Origin: CAVZOY01 sp963777095 | GTDB lineage: Bacteria; Actinomycetota; Actinomycetes; Mycobacteriales; Geodermatophilaceae | Direction of reading: 5' to 3' | DNA length: 64,000 bases | Assembly (NCBI GenBank): GCA_963777095.1 | Contig: CAVZOY010000003.1 | Location: 1-64,000, forward strand | Shown: piece after piece, positions 47,421 to 56,492 of the stretch | How the letters are laid out: every line of letters begins with the position of its first letter | How positions within the stretch are numbered: the stretch's first letter is position 1 | Notes under the pieces: model-generated | Told to the model about the DNA's origin: nothing | Database searches by the model: none | Seen by the model: only the letters and a program-made list of their open reading frames with translations | Made by a program: the position numbers and the translations under genes

Positions 47421-48103
47421 CGGCGAAGAGCCGAGGCTTCTTCCGAGACAACAGCCTCAGCCTGGTCTTCGGCGGGCTCTTCCTCGTCACGCTGGTCGGG
47501 CAGGCCTTCTCCGGCCTCGCCGACCACAACTCCGACCAGGTCTCCCAAGGACTGGCGACGCTGTCGCTCGGCGAGTACGTGACGTCGTCGACCTTCGGCG
47601 TCGACGTCATGGAGAACTGGCAGTCGGAGTACCTGCAGTTCTTCCTGTTCATCTACGCCACCGTCTGGCTCATCCAGCTCGGGTCGACCGAGTCCAAGCC
47701 GGTCGGCAAGGAGGGCAAGGAGACCGACAAGGAGCAGAAGCTCGGGAGGTACGCCGAGCCCGACTCCCCGGAGTGGGCCAAGGTCGGCGGCTGGCGCACG
47801 GCGCTCTACTCCCGGTCGCTGGGCGCGCTGATGGGCACGCTGTTCCTGCTCACCTGGATCGCGTCGTCCATCGCCGGGTGGGCCGCCTACAACAGCGAGC
47901 AGCTGGCCGACCGCGAGGACCCGGTCACCTGGCTGGGCTACCTCGGCGAGGCCGACTTCTGGAACCGCTCCTTCCAGAACTGGCAGTCGGAGATGCTCGC
48001 CGTCGGCTCGATGGCGGTCTTCTCGGTCTACCTGCGGCACCGCGGCTCCGCGGAGTCCAAGCCGGTCGGGGAGGCGCACGCCGCCACCGGCTCGAGCGGC
48101 TGA
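47417..48103 (+). CDS. DUF6766-type membrane protein
   Basis: Protein of 228 residues with about four hydrophobic helices in two similar halves: each half ends in NWQSE followed by a helix (ENWQSEYLQFFLFIYATVW and QNWQSEMLAVGSMAVFSVY), and each carries a STESKPVG or SAESKPVG motif. It is recognised as DUF6766-like from this pattern. ATG at 47417 overlaps the microprotein stop. It is the third member of a coupled envelope cassette; function unknown. Confidence 0.82.
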   Translation: MTAKSRGFFRDNSLSLVFGGLFLVTLVGQAFSGLADHNSDQVSQGLATLSLGEYVTSSTFGVDVMENWQSEYLQFFLFIYATVWLIQLGSTESKPVGKEGKETDKEQKLGRYAEPDSPEWAKVGGWRTALYSRSLGALMGTLFLLTWIASSIAGWAAYNSEQLADREDPVTWLGYLGEADFWNRSFQNWQSEMLAVGSMAVFSVYLRHRGSAESKPVGEAHAATGSSG

Positions 48104-48109
48104 ACCGGT

Positions 48110-49748
48110 TCAGACGCGGATCACCAGGACGGCGAGATCGTCGGCGGGTCGCGACGACCCGGCGAGCTGCCGGTCGACGGCGGCATGGACGGCCTGCGCG
48201 GTCGCCTCGGCGGACCCGCCGGCGGCCGCCAGCAGGTCGGCGAGAGCCTCCTCGCCGAACTGCTGGCCCGACGCGTCCCGGGCCTCGGTGACCCCGTCGG
48301 TGAACAGGACGAGGGTGTCGCCGGCACCGAGCTCCAGCAGCGTCTCGGTCCAGTCCGCCTCCGGGAGGACGCCGAGGGGCGGTCCGCAGCGGCCCACCTG
48401 CAGCACCGTGCCGTCCCTGCGGCGCAGCATCGGCGGAGGGTGACCCGCCAGCGCCAATCGTGCCTGTGCCCCGGCGGGGCCGGGATAGAGGAACAGGCAG
48501 CAGGCGGTGACGAACCCGGGCGGACCGTCGGCGCTCTCGCGCAGGAGCGCCGCGTCGATCGCTGACAGGATCTCCGCCGGTTCGCTGTCCGCGGCCACGG
48601 CCCGGGCGGTGTGGCGGGTCAGCGCGGTGCTGGCGGCGGCGACCGGCCCCGTGCCGCAGACGTCGGCGACGAGCACCATCCAGCCGCCGTCCGGCAGCGG
48701 CATGACGTCGTAGGTATCGCCACCCACCACCGCGTGGTCGCCACCCGGCCGGTACCGCGCCGCGAGCTCCACGCCCGGGACGGCCGGCAACTGCGAGGGC
48801 AGCAGACTGCGCTGCAGCGTGTCGGCCAGGCGGCGCACCTCTGCCTCCGCGCGCAGCCGCCCGACGAACTGGCCGATCTGCCGGCCGGCGCCGGCCAGTA
48901 CCGCGAGCGAGCTCGTGCTGGACCGGTCGGACCGTGCGGGAGAACAGCTCGACGACGGCGAGGATGGACTCCCCGTGCAGCACGGGGAACGCCACGCCGG
49001 TGCGCACGCCGTCGATCCGGGCCGCGTGCTGCCGGAGGAAGCGCTCGTCGATGCGGACGTCCGGGATCACCACCGGCCCCCGGCGCCGCCAGGCCAGGCC
49101 GGGTAGTCCCTCGCCGAGCCGGAAGTGGGTGCTGGCCGTCGCCTGGTGCAGGGACTCGATCGGCTGGCCCGGTCGGGTCCACGTGCCGCCGTGGACGAGC
49201 GCGGCACCATCGGCCGAGGGCTGCCAGAGGCTCGCGGCGTCCCAGTCCAGCTGCTCGCACAGGCTCGGCAGCAGTTGGCGGAACGCGTGCTCCGCGTCCG
49301 CGGCGCCGGTGAGCGCCTCGGTCACCCGGAGGATCGCGGTCAGGTAGCGGCTGACCTCGAGCTGGCGCTCGAGCAGGACGGTCGTGCTGGCGTCCCTCAG
49401 CACCCCGACGACCACCCCTGCGTCGGCGCCGGCGGCGTGCAGCGGCGAGAGGGTGAGGTCGATCGGTATCTCGTCGCCCGATTCGTGCAGGGCCGGGATC
49501 TGGGTGGTGGCGCCGATCAGCTCGCCCGCGCCGGTGGTCAGGAACCGAGAGAACCCGGCCGCGTGCGCAGCCCGGAAGCGCTCCGGCATGAGGACCGTGA
49601 GCGGCTGCCCGACGAGGTCGCCGACCTCGTGGCCCAGCAGGGCGGTGACCGCCGGATTGGCGTAGACGACCCGGCCGCTCGCGTCGGCGACGACGACCGC
49701 GTCAGGAAGGATCTCCAGCATCGTGGCGGAGTCGAGGGCACCGATCAC
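48110..49748 (-). CDS. PAS-GAF-PP2C (SpoIIE/RsbU-type) phosphatase (frame break)
   Basis: Protein of about 545 residues: an N-terminal PAS domain (ILPDAVVVADASGRVVYANP), a GAF domain (around FRLGEGLPGLAWRRRGPVVI) and a C-terminal PP2C phosphatase (VELAARYRPGGDHAVVGGDT, LVADVCGTGPVAAA, DTLVLFTDGVTEARD) with the metal-binding aspartates. Such proteins dephosphorylate anti-anti-sigma factors such as RsbV or RsbS. One frame break near 48915 is cured by removing one base. GTG at 49748. It could serve the stressosome cassette encoded 1.3 kb away, which lacks its own phosphatase domain (inference). Confidence 0.88.
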
Positions 49749-49834
49749 CCGTTCCCCACCTCCCCGACCGCGGACGACAGGTGCGTCGTGCGCAACACAC
49801 GATCGCAGATCGGTCACGGCGCGTAGCACGCCGG

Positions 49835-50933
49835 TCAGAACGCGTAGCGGATCCGGAGCCAGGGTGCGTGCGCGGCGACCAGCTCCTGGAGCCGCTCGAC
49901 GCCGGCCCGCTTGACGTCGTTGCGGTAGCGCACGTTCCACTGGCCGTTCTGGCTGCGCTTGGGCTGCTGGATCTCCGGCCGCCAGAGCAGCTCCTCGGCC
50001 TGCGGGTGCCACCCGAGGTTGACCTGGTGCAGGTCGCGGTTATGGGTCATGAGGATGACCTCGGCCGCCGCCTGCGCCTTGGTGGCCGGCGCGAGCACGT
50101 CGTCGAGGTGCGCGAGCAGCGCGGCCCAGTCGGCCTCCCAGCCCTCGCGCAGCACGACCGGGGAGAGGTTCAGGTGCACCTCGTAGCCGGCCTCGACGAA
50201 GTCGTCGACGGCGGCGATCCGCTCGGCGATCCGGCTGGTGCGGACGTCGAGCACCTTCGCGTCGGCGTCGGGCATGAGCGAGAACCGGACGCGGGTGCGG
50301 CCCTGCGGGTCGAGGTCGAGAAGCTCGCCGGTTGACGAACTTGGTGGCGAACGACGCCTTGGCCGTGGGCAGCTCGCGGAACGTCGCGACCAGGTCGGCG
50401 ACGTTGTCGCTGACCAGCGCGTCGACCGAGCAGTCGCTGTTCTCGCCGATGTCGTAGACCCAGCTGACGGGGTCGCACTGGTCGGGCTCGGCCTTGGCCC
50501 CCTGTCGCGCGACGTGCCGGCGCAGGTAGCCGGTGATCTGCTCGATGTTGGTGAAGACGGTGATCGGGTTGGCGTAGCCCTTGCGCCGAGGCACGTAGCA
50601 GTAGGCGCACGCCATGGCACAGCCGTTGGCCGTCGACGGCGCGATCCAGTTCGACGAGCGGCTGTTGGGCCGGGCCGACAGCGACTTCTTGACGCCGAGC
50701 ACCAGCGTCTCGGTCTTGACCCGCACCCAGCGGTCGACGTTGCCCTCGTTGCCGTGCAGCTCGGGGATCTGCCAGTGGGAGGGCACCTCGATCACCCGGG
50801 CGCCGGGGAAGCGGGCGAGCACCTCGCGGCCGCGCGGCGACTCGAGGGCGGCGGGTTCGGCGAAGACGTCGCGCACCTGAGCAGGCGGGAGCGCGGTCGA
50901 GCGGGGGAGAGAGGGGACGGCGGCGGCGCTCAT
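49835..50933 (-). CDS. splB: Spore photoproduct lyase family radical SAM enzyme (frame break)
   Basis: Radical-SAM enzyme related to SplB, which splits the thymine dimer spore photoproduct. The CxxxCxxC cluster motif is NGCAMACAYCY (Cys105, Cys109, Cys112); Cys168 in ENSDCSVDAL sits where SPL has its hydrogen-donor cysteine. One break near 50332 is cured by removing one C, giving FVNGELLDLDPQGRTRVRFS; about 365 residues. ATG at 50933. It is widely present in non-sporulating actinobacteria, where repair of UV lesions is assumed. The upstream PafBC-like promoter supports a damage-response role. Confidence 0.9.
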
Positions 50934-50941
50934 TGCCCGCT

Positions 50942-50964
50942 ACAGCACCACCGGGGTACGACAA
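50942..50964 (-). promoter_or_regulatory. PafBC-like promoter of the photoproduct lyase gene
   Basis: On the minus strand TTGTCGTAC (50964-50956), 8 nt, then TGCTGT (50947-50942), ending 8 nt before the ATG. The -35-like element is identical to the one before the HNH gene and shares flanking sequence (GGAAnTTGTCGTACCCC); the -10 box differs from TANNNT only at its second base. Confidence 0.6.
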
Positions 50965-51032
50965 CTTCCGGCACCGCGTCGGATCGCCGCCCATCCCGCG
51001 CACCCGCCTACCCGCGGGTAGCGTCCCCGTCC

Positions 51033-51681
51033 GTGACGCCTCCGGTGCCGTCTCCCACGGACTCGGGAGCCGCTCTGGCTCCGGAGGGCGTCGCGGAACT
51101 GCTGCCGCTCGTCCGGCGGGTCGTCCGGGCGCGGATCGACGACGCAGCGCTGGCCGACGACCTCGTGCAGGAGACGATCGCCCGCGTGCTCGCGGCCGGT
51201 GAGCGCGTCGACCCCAACCTCCTCGAGCCCTACGCCATCGTCACCGCACGCAACGTCATCGCGTCGCACTGGCGGGCGCAGGACCGCCGGCGACGCAACG
51301 AGCACCGGGCCCTCGACCTCGACACCGACGCGCCGGCCGACGAGAGCATCCTCGCCGAGGCGGACCGGCTCGCGGTCGCCGAAGCGCTGGCCACGCTGCC
51401 GGAGGCCGAGCGACGCACGCTGCTCGCCCACGAGGTCGGCGGCCAGGACACGCGCTCCCTGGCGGCCGAGCGAGGATCGACCGCCGGTGCGATCGCCGCC
51501 CAGCTGAACCGCACCCGGGCGCGGGTCCGCGTGGAGTACCTGCTCGCCCTCGACGACGTCGACCCGCCGACCGCCCGCTGCCGTCCGGTCCTGTACGCCA
51601 TCTCGAGCGGGGACCGGAGGCGCCAACGGGAGGTCGACGCCGAGCAGCACCTGCTGGAGTGCGGGCTGTGCGCTCGACTGA
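51033..51681 (+). CDS. ECF-like sigma factor of the stressosome cassette
   Basis: Sigma-70 family protein of about 215 residues. Region 2 reads DDLVQETIARVLAAGERVDP and EPYAIVTARNVIASHWRAQD; region 4 reads EALATLPEAERRTLLAHEVG and AERGSTAGAIAAQLNRTRAR. A C-terminal tail ends with AEQHLLECGLCA, a HxxxCxxC zinc-finger pattern unusual for the sigma itself and typical of anti-sigma factors. The frame is open past this point; one extra base near 51672 would give a stop at 51679-51681. GTG at 51033. RsbT follows at once, so the target of this sensing cassette is probably this sigma factor. Confidence 0.8.
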
Positions 51682-52120
51682 GCCGGCCGCTCGCCGAGCG
51701 GGGCTCAGGCGCGCGACGACCGCGTCCGCGTACCGATCAGCGGGGACGCCGACATCGTCACGGCTCGCTCGAGGAGCCGCGAGGCCGCCGCGCGGCTGGG
51801 CTTCACGCGCGACGGACCTGACGGTCATCGCGACCGCGGTCTCCGAGATGGCCCGCAACATCGTGCGCTTCGCGGGCGCCGGCGAGGTGGTCGTGGAACT
51901 GCTCGACGAGCCACGACCCGGCGTCCGGATCGTGGCGCGCGACGCCGGCCCGGGGATCCCGGACGTCGAGCAGGCCATGCGGGACGGGTTCAGCACGTAC
52001 AACGGGCTGGGCCTGGGCCTGCCCGGCGCCCGTCGGCTGATGGACGAGTTCGCCGTGCAGTCCGAGGTGGGCCGCGGCACGACCGTGACGATGACGAAGT
52101 GGCTGGGAGGCCGACGATGA
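51668..52120 (+). CDS. rsbT: RsbT-like switch kinase / anti-sigma ATPase (frame breaks)
   Basis: GHKL ATPase that phosphorylates RsbS/RsbR proteins in a stressosome. The intact part reads TDLTVIATAVSEMARNIVRF (N-box), RDAGPGIPD (G1) and GLGLGLPGARRLMDEFAV (G2), as in RsbT. Upstream, RVRVPISGDADIVTARSRSR is found in another frame, so breaks near 51715 and 51811 are inferred. The start is unclear; GTG at 51668 is the nearest. The stop overlaps the ATG of the RsbR gene. Confidence 0.8.
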   Translation: MRSTEPAARRAGLRRATTASAYRSAGTPTSSRLARGAARPPRGWASRATDLTVIATAVSEMARNIVRFAGAGEVVVELLDEPRPGVRIVARDAGPGIPDVEQAMRDGFSTYNGLGLGLPGARRLMDEFAVQSEVGRGTTVTMTKWLGGRR

Positions 52121-53024
52121 CGATGCCGGGCGGACGAACGACGGCGAACGTGACCAGCGACGACGTCGCGCACGACGGGGAGCAGTTGCTGCCCCAGCTC
52201 GTCGCCCACCTGCGGGAGCACCGCACGCGGCTGCGCGAGGAGTGGGCCAGCTCGGATCCAGCAGGCACACCTGCTGCACGCGATGACGCCGCAGGAGATG
52301 GCGGCGGAGACGACGTCGGTCTACGACAACTACGTCGAGGTGCTCGAGACCGGCAGCGTGCAGGCGCTGCAGCGCTACGCGCGCGATCTGTCCGAGCGGA
52401 TCATTCCCCGCGGCGTCGAGACGCACGAGGTCGTCGGCATCGTCCTGCTCCTGCGCGACGTGCTCGCCCGCTCGCTGTTCGAGAAGTACCAGCGCGACTT
52501 CGGTCTGCTGAACCGCGTGCTCGACGCCTACGAGCCGGCCGCCAACCGGATCGCGAACACCGTCGCCGTGAGCTTCGTCGACGAGCGGGAGCGGATCATC
52601 CGCCAGCAGCAGGACTCGATCCGCGAGCTCTCCACGCCGGTCCTGCCGGTGCGCTCCCGGCTGCTGATCCTGCCCATCATCGGCGTGCTCGACAGCGAGC
52701 GCGCCCGCCAGCTGACCGAGCAGTTGCTCAACGGCATCCGCACGCACCGGGCAAAGGTCGTCGTCGTCGACATCACCGGTGTCCCGGACGTCGACGAGTC
52801 GGTCGCCGACCACCTGGTGCGGACGGTCGACGCGTCACGTCTCATGGGCGCGAGCGTCATCATCACAGGGCTGTCGCCCGAGATCGCGCAGACGCTGGTC
52901 ACGATCGGCGTCGACCTCAGCAAGATGGACACGATCGGTGACCTCCAGGGCGGGCTGGAGGAGGCCGAGCGGCTGCTCGGCTACAGCGTGACGCCGGGGG
53001 AGGACGGGGGCGGAGGCGATGTGA
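52117..53024 (+). CDS. rsbR: RsbR-like stressosome protein with C-terminal STAS domain (frame breaks)
   Basis: Core protein of a stressosome: an N-terminal helical sensor domain (SLFEKYQRDFGLLNRVLDAY) and a C-terminal STAS domain (RSRLLILPIIGVLDSERARQ, VVVDITGVPDVDESVADHLV, GLSPEIAQTLVTIGVDLS). At the position of the RsbR phospho-threonine (DITGVxxxDT) this protein has DES, with Glu in place of Thr. Breaks near 52255 and 53013 are inferred; the second hides a stop, since removing one G gives GAM and TGA at 53022-53024. ATG at 52117 overlaps the RsbT stop. Confidence 0.85.
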
Positions 53025-53419
53025 CCGCCGGTCCGAAGCTCGTCTCGATCCTCCGCCAGGGGGCCTACCTCATCGCGTCGGTGCACACCGCTCTGGACGA
53101 CACCCAGATGGTCCGGTTCCGCGAGGACCTGATCGAGCAGATCGGCCGGTGCCGCTCGACCGGGGTGATCATCGACGTGGCGGCGCTGGACGTGCTCGAC
53201 TCGTTCGGGTCGAACACGCTGCAGTCGATCGCCAAGGTGGCCCGGCTCCGCGGTGCGCGCACGGTCATCGTGGGCATACAGCCCGACGTGGCGTTCGCGA
53301 TGGTGTCGCTGGGCATGACGCCCGGCGGCGTGGAGACCGCCCTCGACCTGGAGGAGGGGCTCGAGCTGCTGCGGCCATGCCGGTGCGTGCCCGTGCAGCG
53401 GTCGGGACGGCCGTCGTGA
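53021..53419 (+). CDS. rsbS: RsbS-like single STAS domain protein
   Basis: STAS protein of 132 residues: VSILRQGAYLIASVHTALDD, then VIIDVAALDVLDSFGSNTLQ with the conserved DSF serine that is phosphorylated by RsbT, and VIVGIQPDVAFAMVSLGMTP. GTG at 53021 overlaps the corrected RsbR stop (GTGA). The tail PCRCVPVQRSGRPS is unlike the family and may be an artefact. The following RsbU-like gene starts on its stop (TGATG). Confidence 0.87.
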   Translation: MTAGPKLVSILRQGAYLIASVHTALDDTQMVRFREDLIEQIGRCRSTGVIIDVAALDVLDSFGSNTLQSIAKVARLRGARTVIVGIQPDVAFAMVSLGMTPGGVETALDLEEGLELLRPCRCVPVQRSGRPS

Positions 53420-53809
53420 TGACGCCGACCGAGGCGCTGGCGCGCAACTACCGCGCGGCGCTGGTCGGCGCGGTCAGCCGCCGCTCCGAGGCGACCCTGC
53501 ACCGGGGCTACGAGCTGGGTCGCGAGGCGGTGGCCGACGGCGTGAGCGTGCTGGAGCTGGCCCGGATGCACCACGAGTGCCTGCGTCGAGCTGGTCGGCG
53601 GACAGCGCCGGCCGAGGACGTGCCCGCCGTCGCCGTCGCGGCGTCGGAGTTCTTCCTCGAGATCCTGGCGACCATGGACATGGCGCAGCGCGCCTACCTG
53701 GAGGGAGGCGCGCGGAGCGGAGGACCCGGCCGGCAAACGGGTGAGGGCTCCCGGCCGGGTCTCGGTACCGCGGCGGCGGCCTACGCCGCCGGCGGTCAGT
53801 TCTGCGTGA
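53419..53809 (+). CDS. RsbU N-terminal domain protein without phosphatase domain
   Basis: About 128 residues. LARNYRAALVGAVSRRSEAT and LHRGYELGREAVADGVSVLE match the kinase-recruitment domain of RsbU, which binds RsbT. No PP2C domain follows. A break near 53705 in GAGGGAGG is inferred; removing one G gives YLEEARGAEDPAGKRVRAPG and a stop at 53807-53809. ATG at 53419 shares one base with the RsbS stop. Either a stand-alone RsbT sink or the remains of a full RsbU; the separate PAS-GAF-PP2C protein may supply the phosphatase. Confidence 0.7.
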
Positions 53810-54101
53810 TGTCGATGTCGCCCAGCGGCGTCGTGCAGACGGTGTCGCGTCTCGCCGCTGGCGTCCACGGCCCGTCCGAGCACGGCCACCGGGCCGACCT
53901 TCACGCCGCAGATGTTCGCCGCGACCTGCAGCCGCCACTCCGACGTTGACGTCCTCGAGGATGGTCACGTCACCGACGGCGACGTTGACGAGGCCGTCCT
54001 GGAACTGGATCGGCTGGGCCGAGGCCGGGCGAGCGCCGCTCCACGGCGAGGGCGGTTCCGGCGATCAGGGTGGCGGCGGTCCTGCGTACGTAGCTGGCCA
54101 T
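53796..54101 (-). CDS. Small secreted protein (three frame breaks)
   Basis: About 100 residues after correction. The ATG at 54101 gives the signal peptide MASYVRRTAATLIAGTALAV, followed in the next frames by SGARPASAQPIQFQDGLVNV, GDVTILEDVNVEWRLQVAAN, ICGVKVGPVAVLGRAVDAS and RDTVCTTPLGDIDITQN with the stop at 53796. Breaks near 54045, 53945 and 53852 are each one extra base. Two cysteines suggest one disulfide. The ribosome site GAGAGGGG is good. It is a short exported protein of unknown function, convergent with and overlapping the RsbU-like gene by 14 bp. Confidence 0.65.
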
Positions 54102-54306
54102 GGTGGTGCCCCTCTCATCGTTCCTGGATGCCCGGTGCGCAGTGCGCGGAACGGGCTTGCACGGGTGAAGACGTCGCCGGGCGCGGGGCATGACGCCCGA
54201 GCCTTGGCGATCTCCGCGGGACACGCCGGGCGGGGCCACGTCATGTCCGACCGCCGGGAGCGTCCGCGTCGCGTCAGGGCGGAGCTCCGGTGCGAGACTG
54301 CGCACC

Positions 54307-55078
54307 GTGACGACTCCTGGGCGCACCGTCGACCTCAACGCCGACCTCGGCGAGGGGTTCGGCGTCTGGCGGCTCGGGGACGACGACGCGCTGCTCGGCA
54401 TCGTGACCAGCGCCAACGTCGCCTGCGGCTTCCACGCCGGCGACCCCTCGACGATGCGGCGCGTGTGCACGCGGGCGGTGCAGGCGGGCGTCGCGATCGG
54501 CGCCCAGGTCTCCTACCGCGACCTGGCCGGCTTCGGCCGCCGGTTCGTCGACGTCGAGCCCGGCGAGCTCGCCGCCGACGTCCTCTACCAGCTCGCGGCC
54601 CTGGACGGCGTCGCTCGGGCGAGCGGCGGGCGGGTGCGCTACGTCAAGCCGCACGGCGCCCTCTACAACGCCGTCGTCGCGCACGAGGCGCAGGCCGCGG
54701 CCGTCGTCGCCGCCGTCCGCGACCTCGACCCGACGCTGCCGGTCCTCGGGCTGCCCGGCTCGGCGCTGCTGCGCGCCGCCCGAGGAGGCCGGGCTGCACA
54801 CGGTGGCCGAGGGCTTCGCCGACCGCGGCTACACGGCCGACGGCACGCTGGTCCCGCGGCGGGATCCGGGCGCGCTCGTGCACGACCCCGCGCAGGTCGC
54901 CGCGCGGGCGGTCCGGATGGCCGCCGAGGGGCTGGTCGAGGCGGTCGACGGCACGGTCGTCCCGGTGGCCGTGGAGTCGGTGTGCGTGCACGGCGACACC
55001 CCGGGCGCGGTCGAGCTCGCCCGCGCGGTCCGAGCGGCGCTGACCGCCGCCGGGCTCGGACCCGCGCCGTTCGCCTGA
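54307..55078 (+). CDS. pxpA: 5-oxoprolinase subunit A (LamB/YcsF) (frame break)
   Basis: Subunit of the ATP-dependent 5-oxoprolinase PxpABC that reopens 5-oxoproline to glutamate. Motifs: VDLNADLGEGFG, SANVACGFHAGDP and VRYVKPHGALYN. A break near 54783 (GCCCGAGG) is cured by removing one C, giving AAEEAGLHTVAEGFADRGYT. About 256 residues. GTG at 54307. Unusually, it is separated from pxpB and pxpC by a regulator gene on the opposite strand. Confidence 0.93.
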
Positions 55079-55085
55079 CCTCGGG

Positions 55086-55814
55086 TCAGCGGGCGGCGCG
55101 GAGCGCGTCGGCGTCCAGCCGGTCGGCGAGCACGTCCACGGCGACGTCGTCGATCTCCCGGCCGGTGGCGAGCGCGTAGGACCGCATCAGGTCCAGCGCG
55201 GTGGGCCCCTCGATGTCGAGCTGCAGGCACAGCCGACCCATCGCCTGCCAGACGCGGGCCCGCCGACGGGCCGGTGGGGCGTGCAGCCAGTCCGGTCCGA
55301 CCTCGACCGACCAGTCGGAGAACACCGCCGCGTCGCTCAGGGCCGCGGTGATCAGCTCGCCGACGGCCATGGCCTCGAAGACGTCGAGCTGGGAGATCCG
55401 CTCGCTGCGCCGGAAGTAGAGGTCCATCGCGCCCTGGCCGGACAGGGCCTGCAGGAGCGGAAAGGCGACCACCGCGCGGAAGTCGGTCCGCTCGAAGAGC
55501 TGCTCGGCGAACTGCGGCCAGCGGCGGCGGAGTTCCTCCTCGGGAGCGAACACCGGCTCTCCCTGCCGGGCCGCCATCATGCACGGCCCGTCGCCCACGG
55601 TGAACTGCAGCCGCTCGGCGCGCGCCGCCTCCGGCGAGCTGGAGCCGAGGGGCACCCGCTTGTCGCCGCCTTCCATCAGGCTCAGGCTCGCGTCGGCCAC
55701 CGGCAGCATCGCTGCGGCCGCGCGGACGAGCCGCTCGGGGAGCAGTTCCGGTCCGTCCAGGCCGCGACGGCCGGCGGCACGGACCTCCTCGGCAAATCGA
55801 TCCGCGATGGTCAC
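55086..55814 (-). CDS. GAF-ANTAR regulator
   Basis: Protein of 242 residues: a GAF-like sensor domain (VADASLSLMEGGDKRVPLGS, LQFTVGDGPCMMAARQGEPV) and a C-terminal ANTAR domain (RVWQAMGRLCLQLDIEGPTA, LDLMRSYALATGREIDDVA). ANTAR domains bind dual-hairpin RNA and prevent termination. GTG at 55814. It lies between pxpA and pxpBC, on the opposite strand, so it may respond to the same metabolite or regulate these genes, but no target RNA was identified. Confidence 0.9.
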   Translation of the reverse strand: MTIADRFAEEVRAAGRRGLDGPELLPERLVRAAAAMLPVADASLSLMEGGDKRVPLGSSSPEAARAERLQFTVGDGPCMMAARQGEPVFAPEEELRRRWPQFAEQLFERTDFRAVVAFPLLQALSGQGAMDLYFRRSERISQLDVFEAMAVGELITAALSDAAVFSDWSVEVGPDWLHAPPARRRARVWQAMGRLCLQLDIEGPTALDLMRSYALATGREIDDVAVDVLADRLDADALRAAR

Positions 55815-55873
55815 CTCCGCATCCTCCGCCGGAAGTCGTCGCCGCGCGCTCCCGGGCGGGCGATCATGGCGGC

Positions 55874-56492
55874 GTGGACGACGCCCCGACCGTGCTCCCG
55901 TGCGGTGACCGGGCCCTGCTGGTCCAGGTGGCGGACGGCGGGCGACGTCGGCGCCCTGGCCGCGGCGCTCGAGCAGGCACCGCTCCCGGGGCAGGAGGAG
56001 CTGGTGCCCGCGGCGCGCACGGTGCTCGTCCGGCTCGACCGCGTCCCGACCGACCGCGACGTCGCCGCGCTGCAGCGGATGCGCCCGGCGGCGTCGACCG
56101 CACGGGCGTCCGCGCGGGAGGTCGTTCTCGACGTCGTGTTCGACGGACCCGACCTGGCAGAGGCGGCGCAGCTGACCGGCCGCGGCGTCGGCGCGCTGGT
56201 CGACGTCCTGACCGGCACCGTGCTCACCGTGGCCTTCGGCGGCTTCGCGCCCGGCTTCGCGTACCTGACCGGCCTGCCGGACGACCTGCACGTGCCGCGG
56301 CGGAGCACCCCGCGCACCCGGGTTCCGGCGGGTGCGGTCGGCCTGGCCGGCCCCTACGCCGGCGTCTATCCCCGGGCCTCGCCGGGCGGATGGCAGCTGG
56401 TGGGACGCACCGACGCCGTCCTGTTCGACGTCGACCGCGACCCGCCCGCCCTGCTGTCGCCCGGCACCTCCGTGCGGTTCCGCGCGTGCTGA
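55874..56492 (+). CDS. pxpB: 5-oxoprolinase subunit B (KipI-like) (frame break)
   Basis: Second subunit of PxpABC. Family motifs: TVLPCGDRALLVQV at the N-terminus, TVAFGGFAPGFAYLTGLPDD and ASPGGWQLVGRT. A break near 55941 in a GGCGGG run is cured by removing one G (DGGDVGALAAALEQAPLPG). About 205 residues. GTG at 55874. Its end overlaps pxpC by 7 bp. Confidence 0.93.

Noticed and set aside
49835..50933. Evidence for sporulation from a photoproduct lyase gene
   Set aside because: Homologues are common in non-sporulating actinobacteria and no other spore gene is present; the SpoIIE-type phosphatase is of the general stress class.
52117..53419. Fusion of RsbR and RsbS in one protein
   Set aside because: Removing one G near 53013 creates the expected stop overlapping a GTG start, the normal arrangement of two coupled genes.
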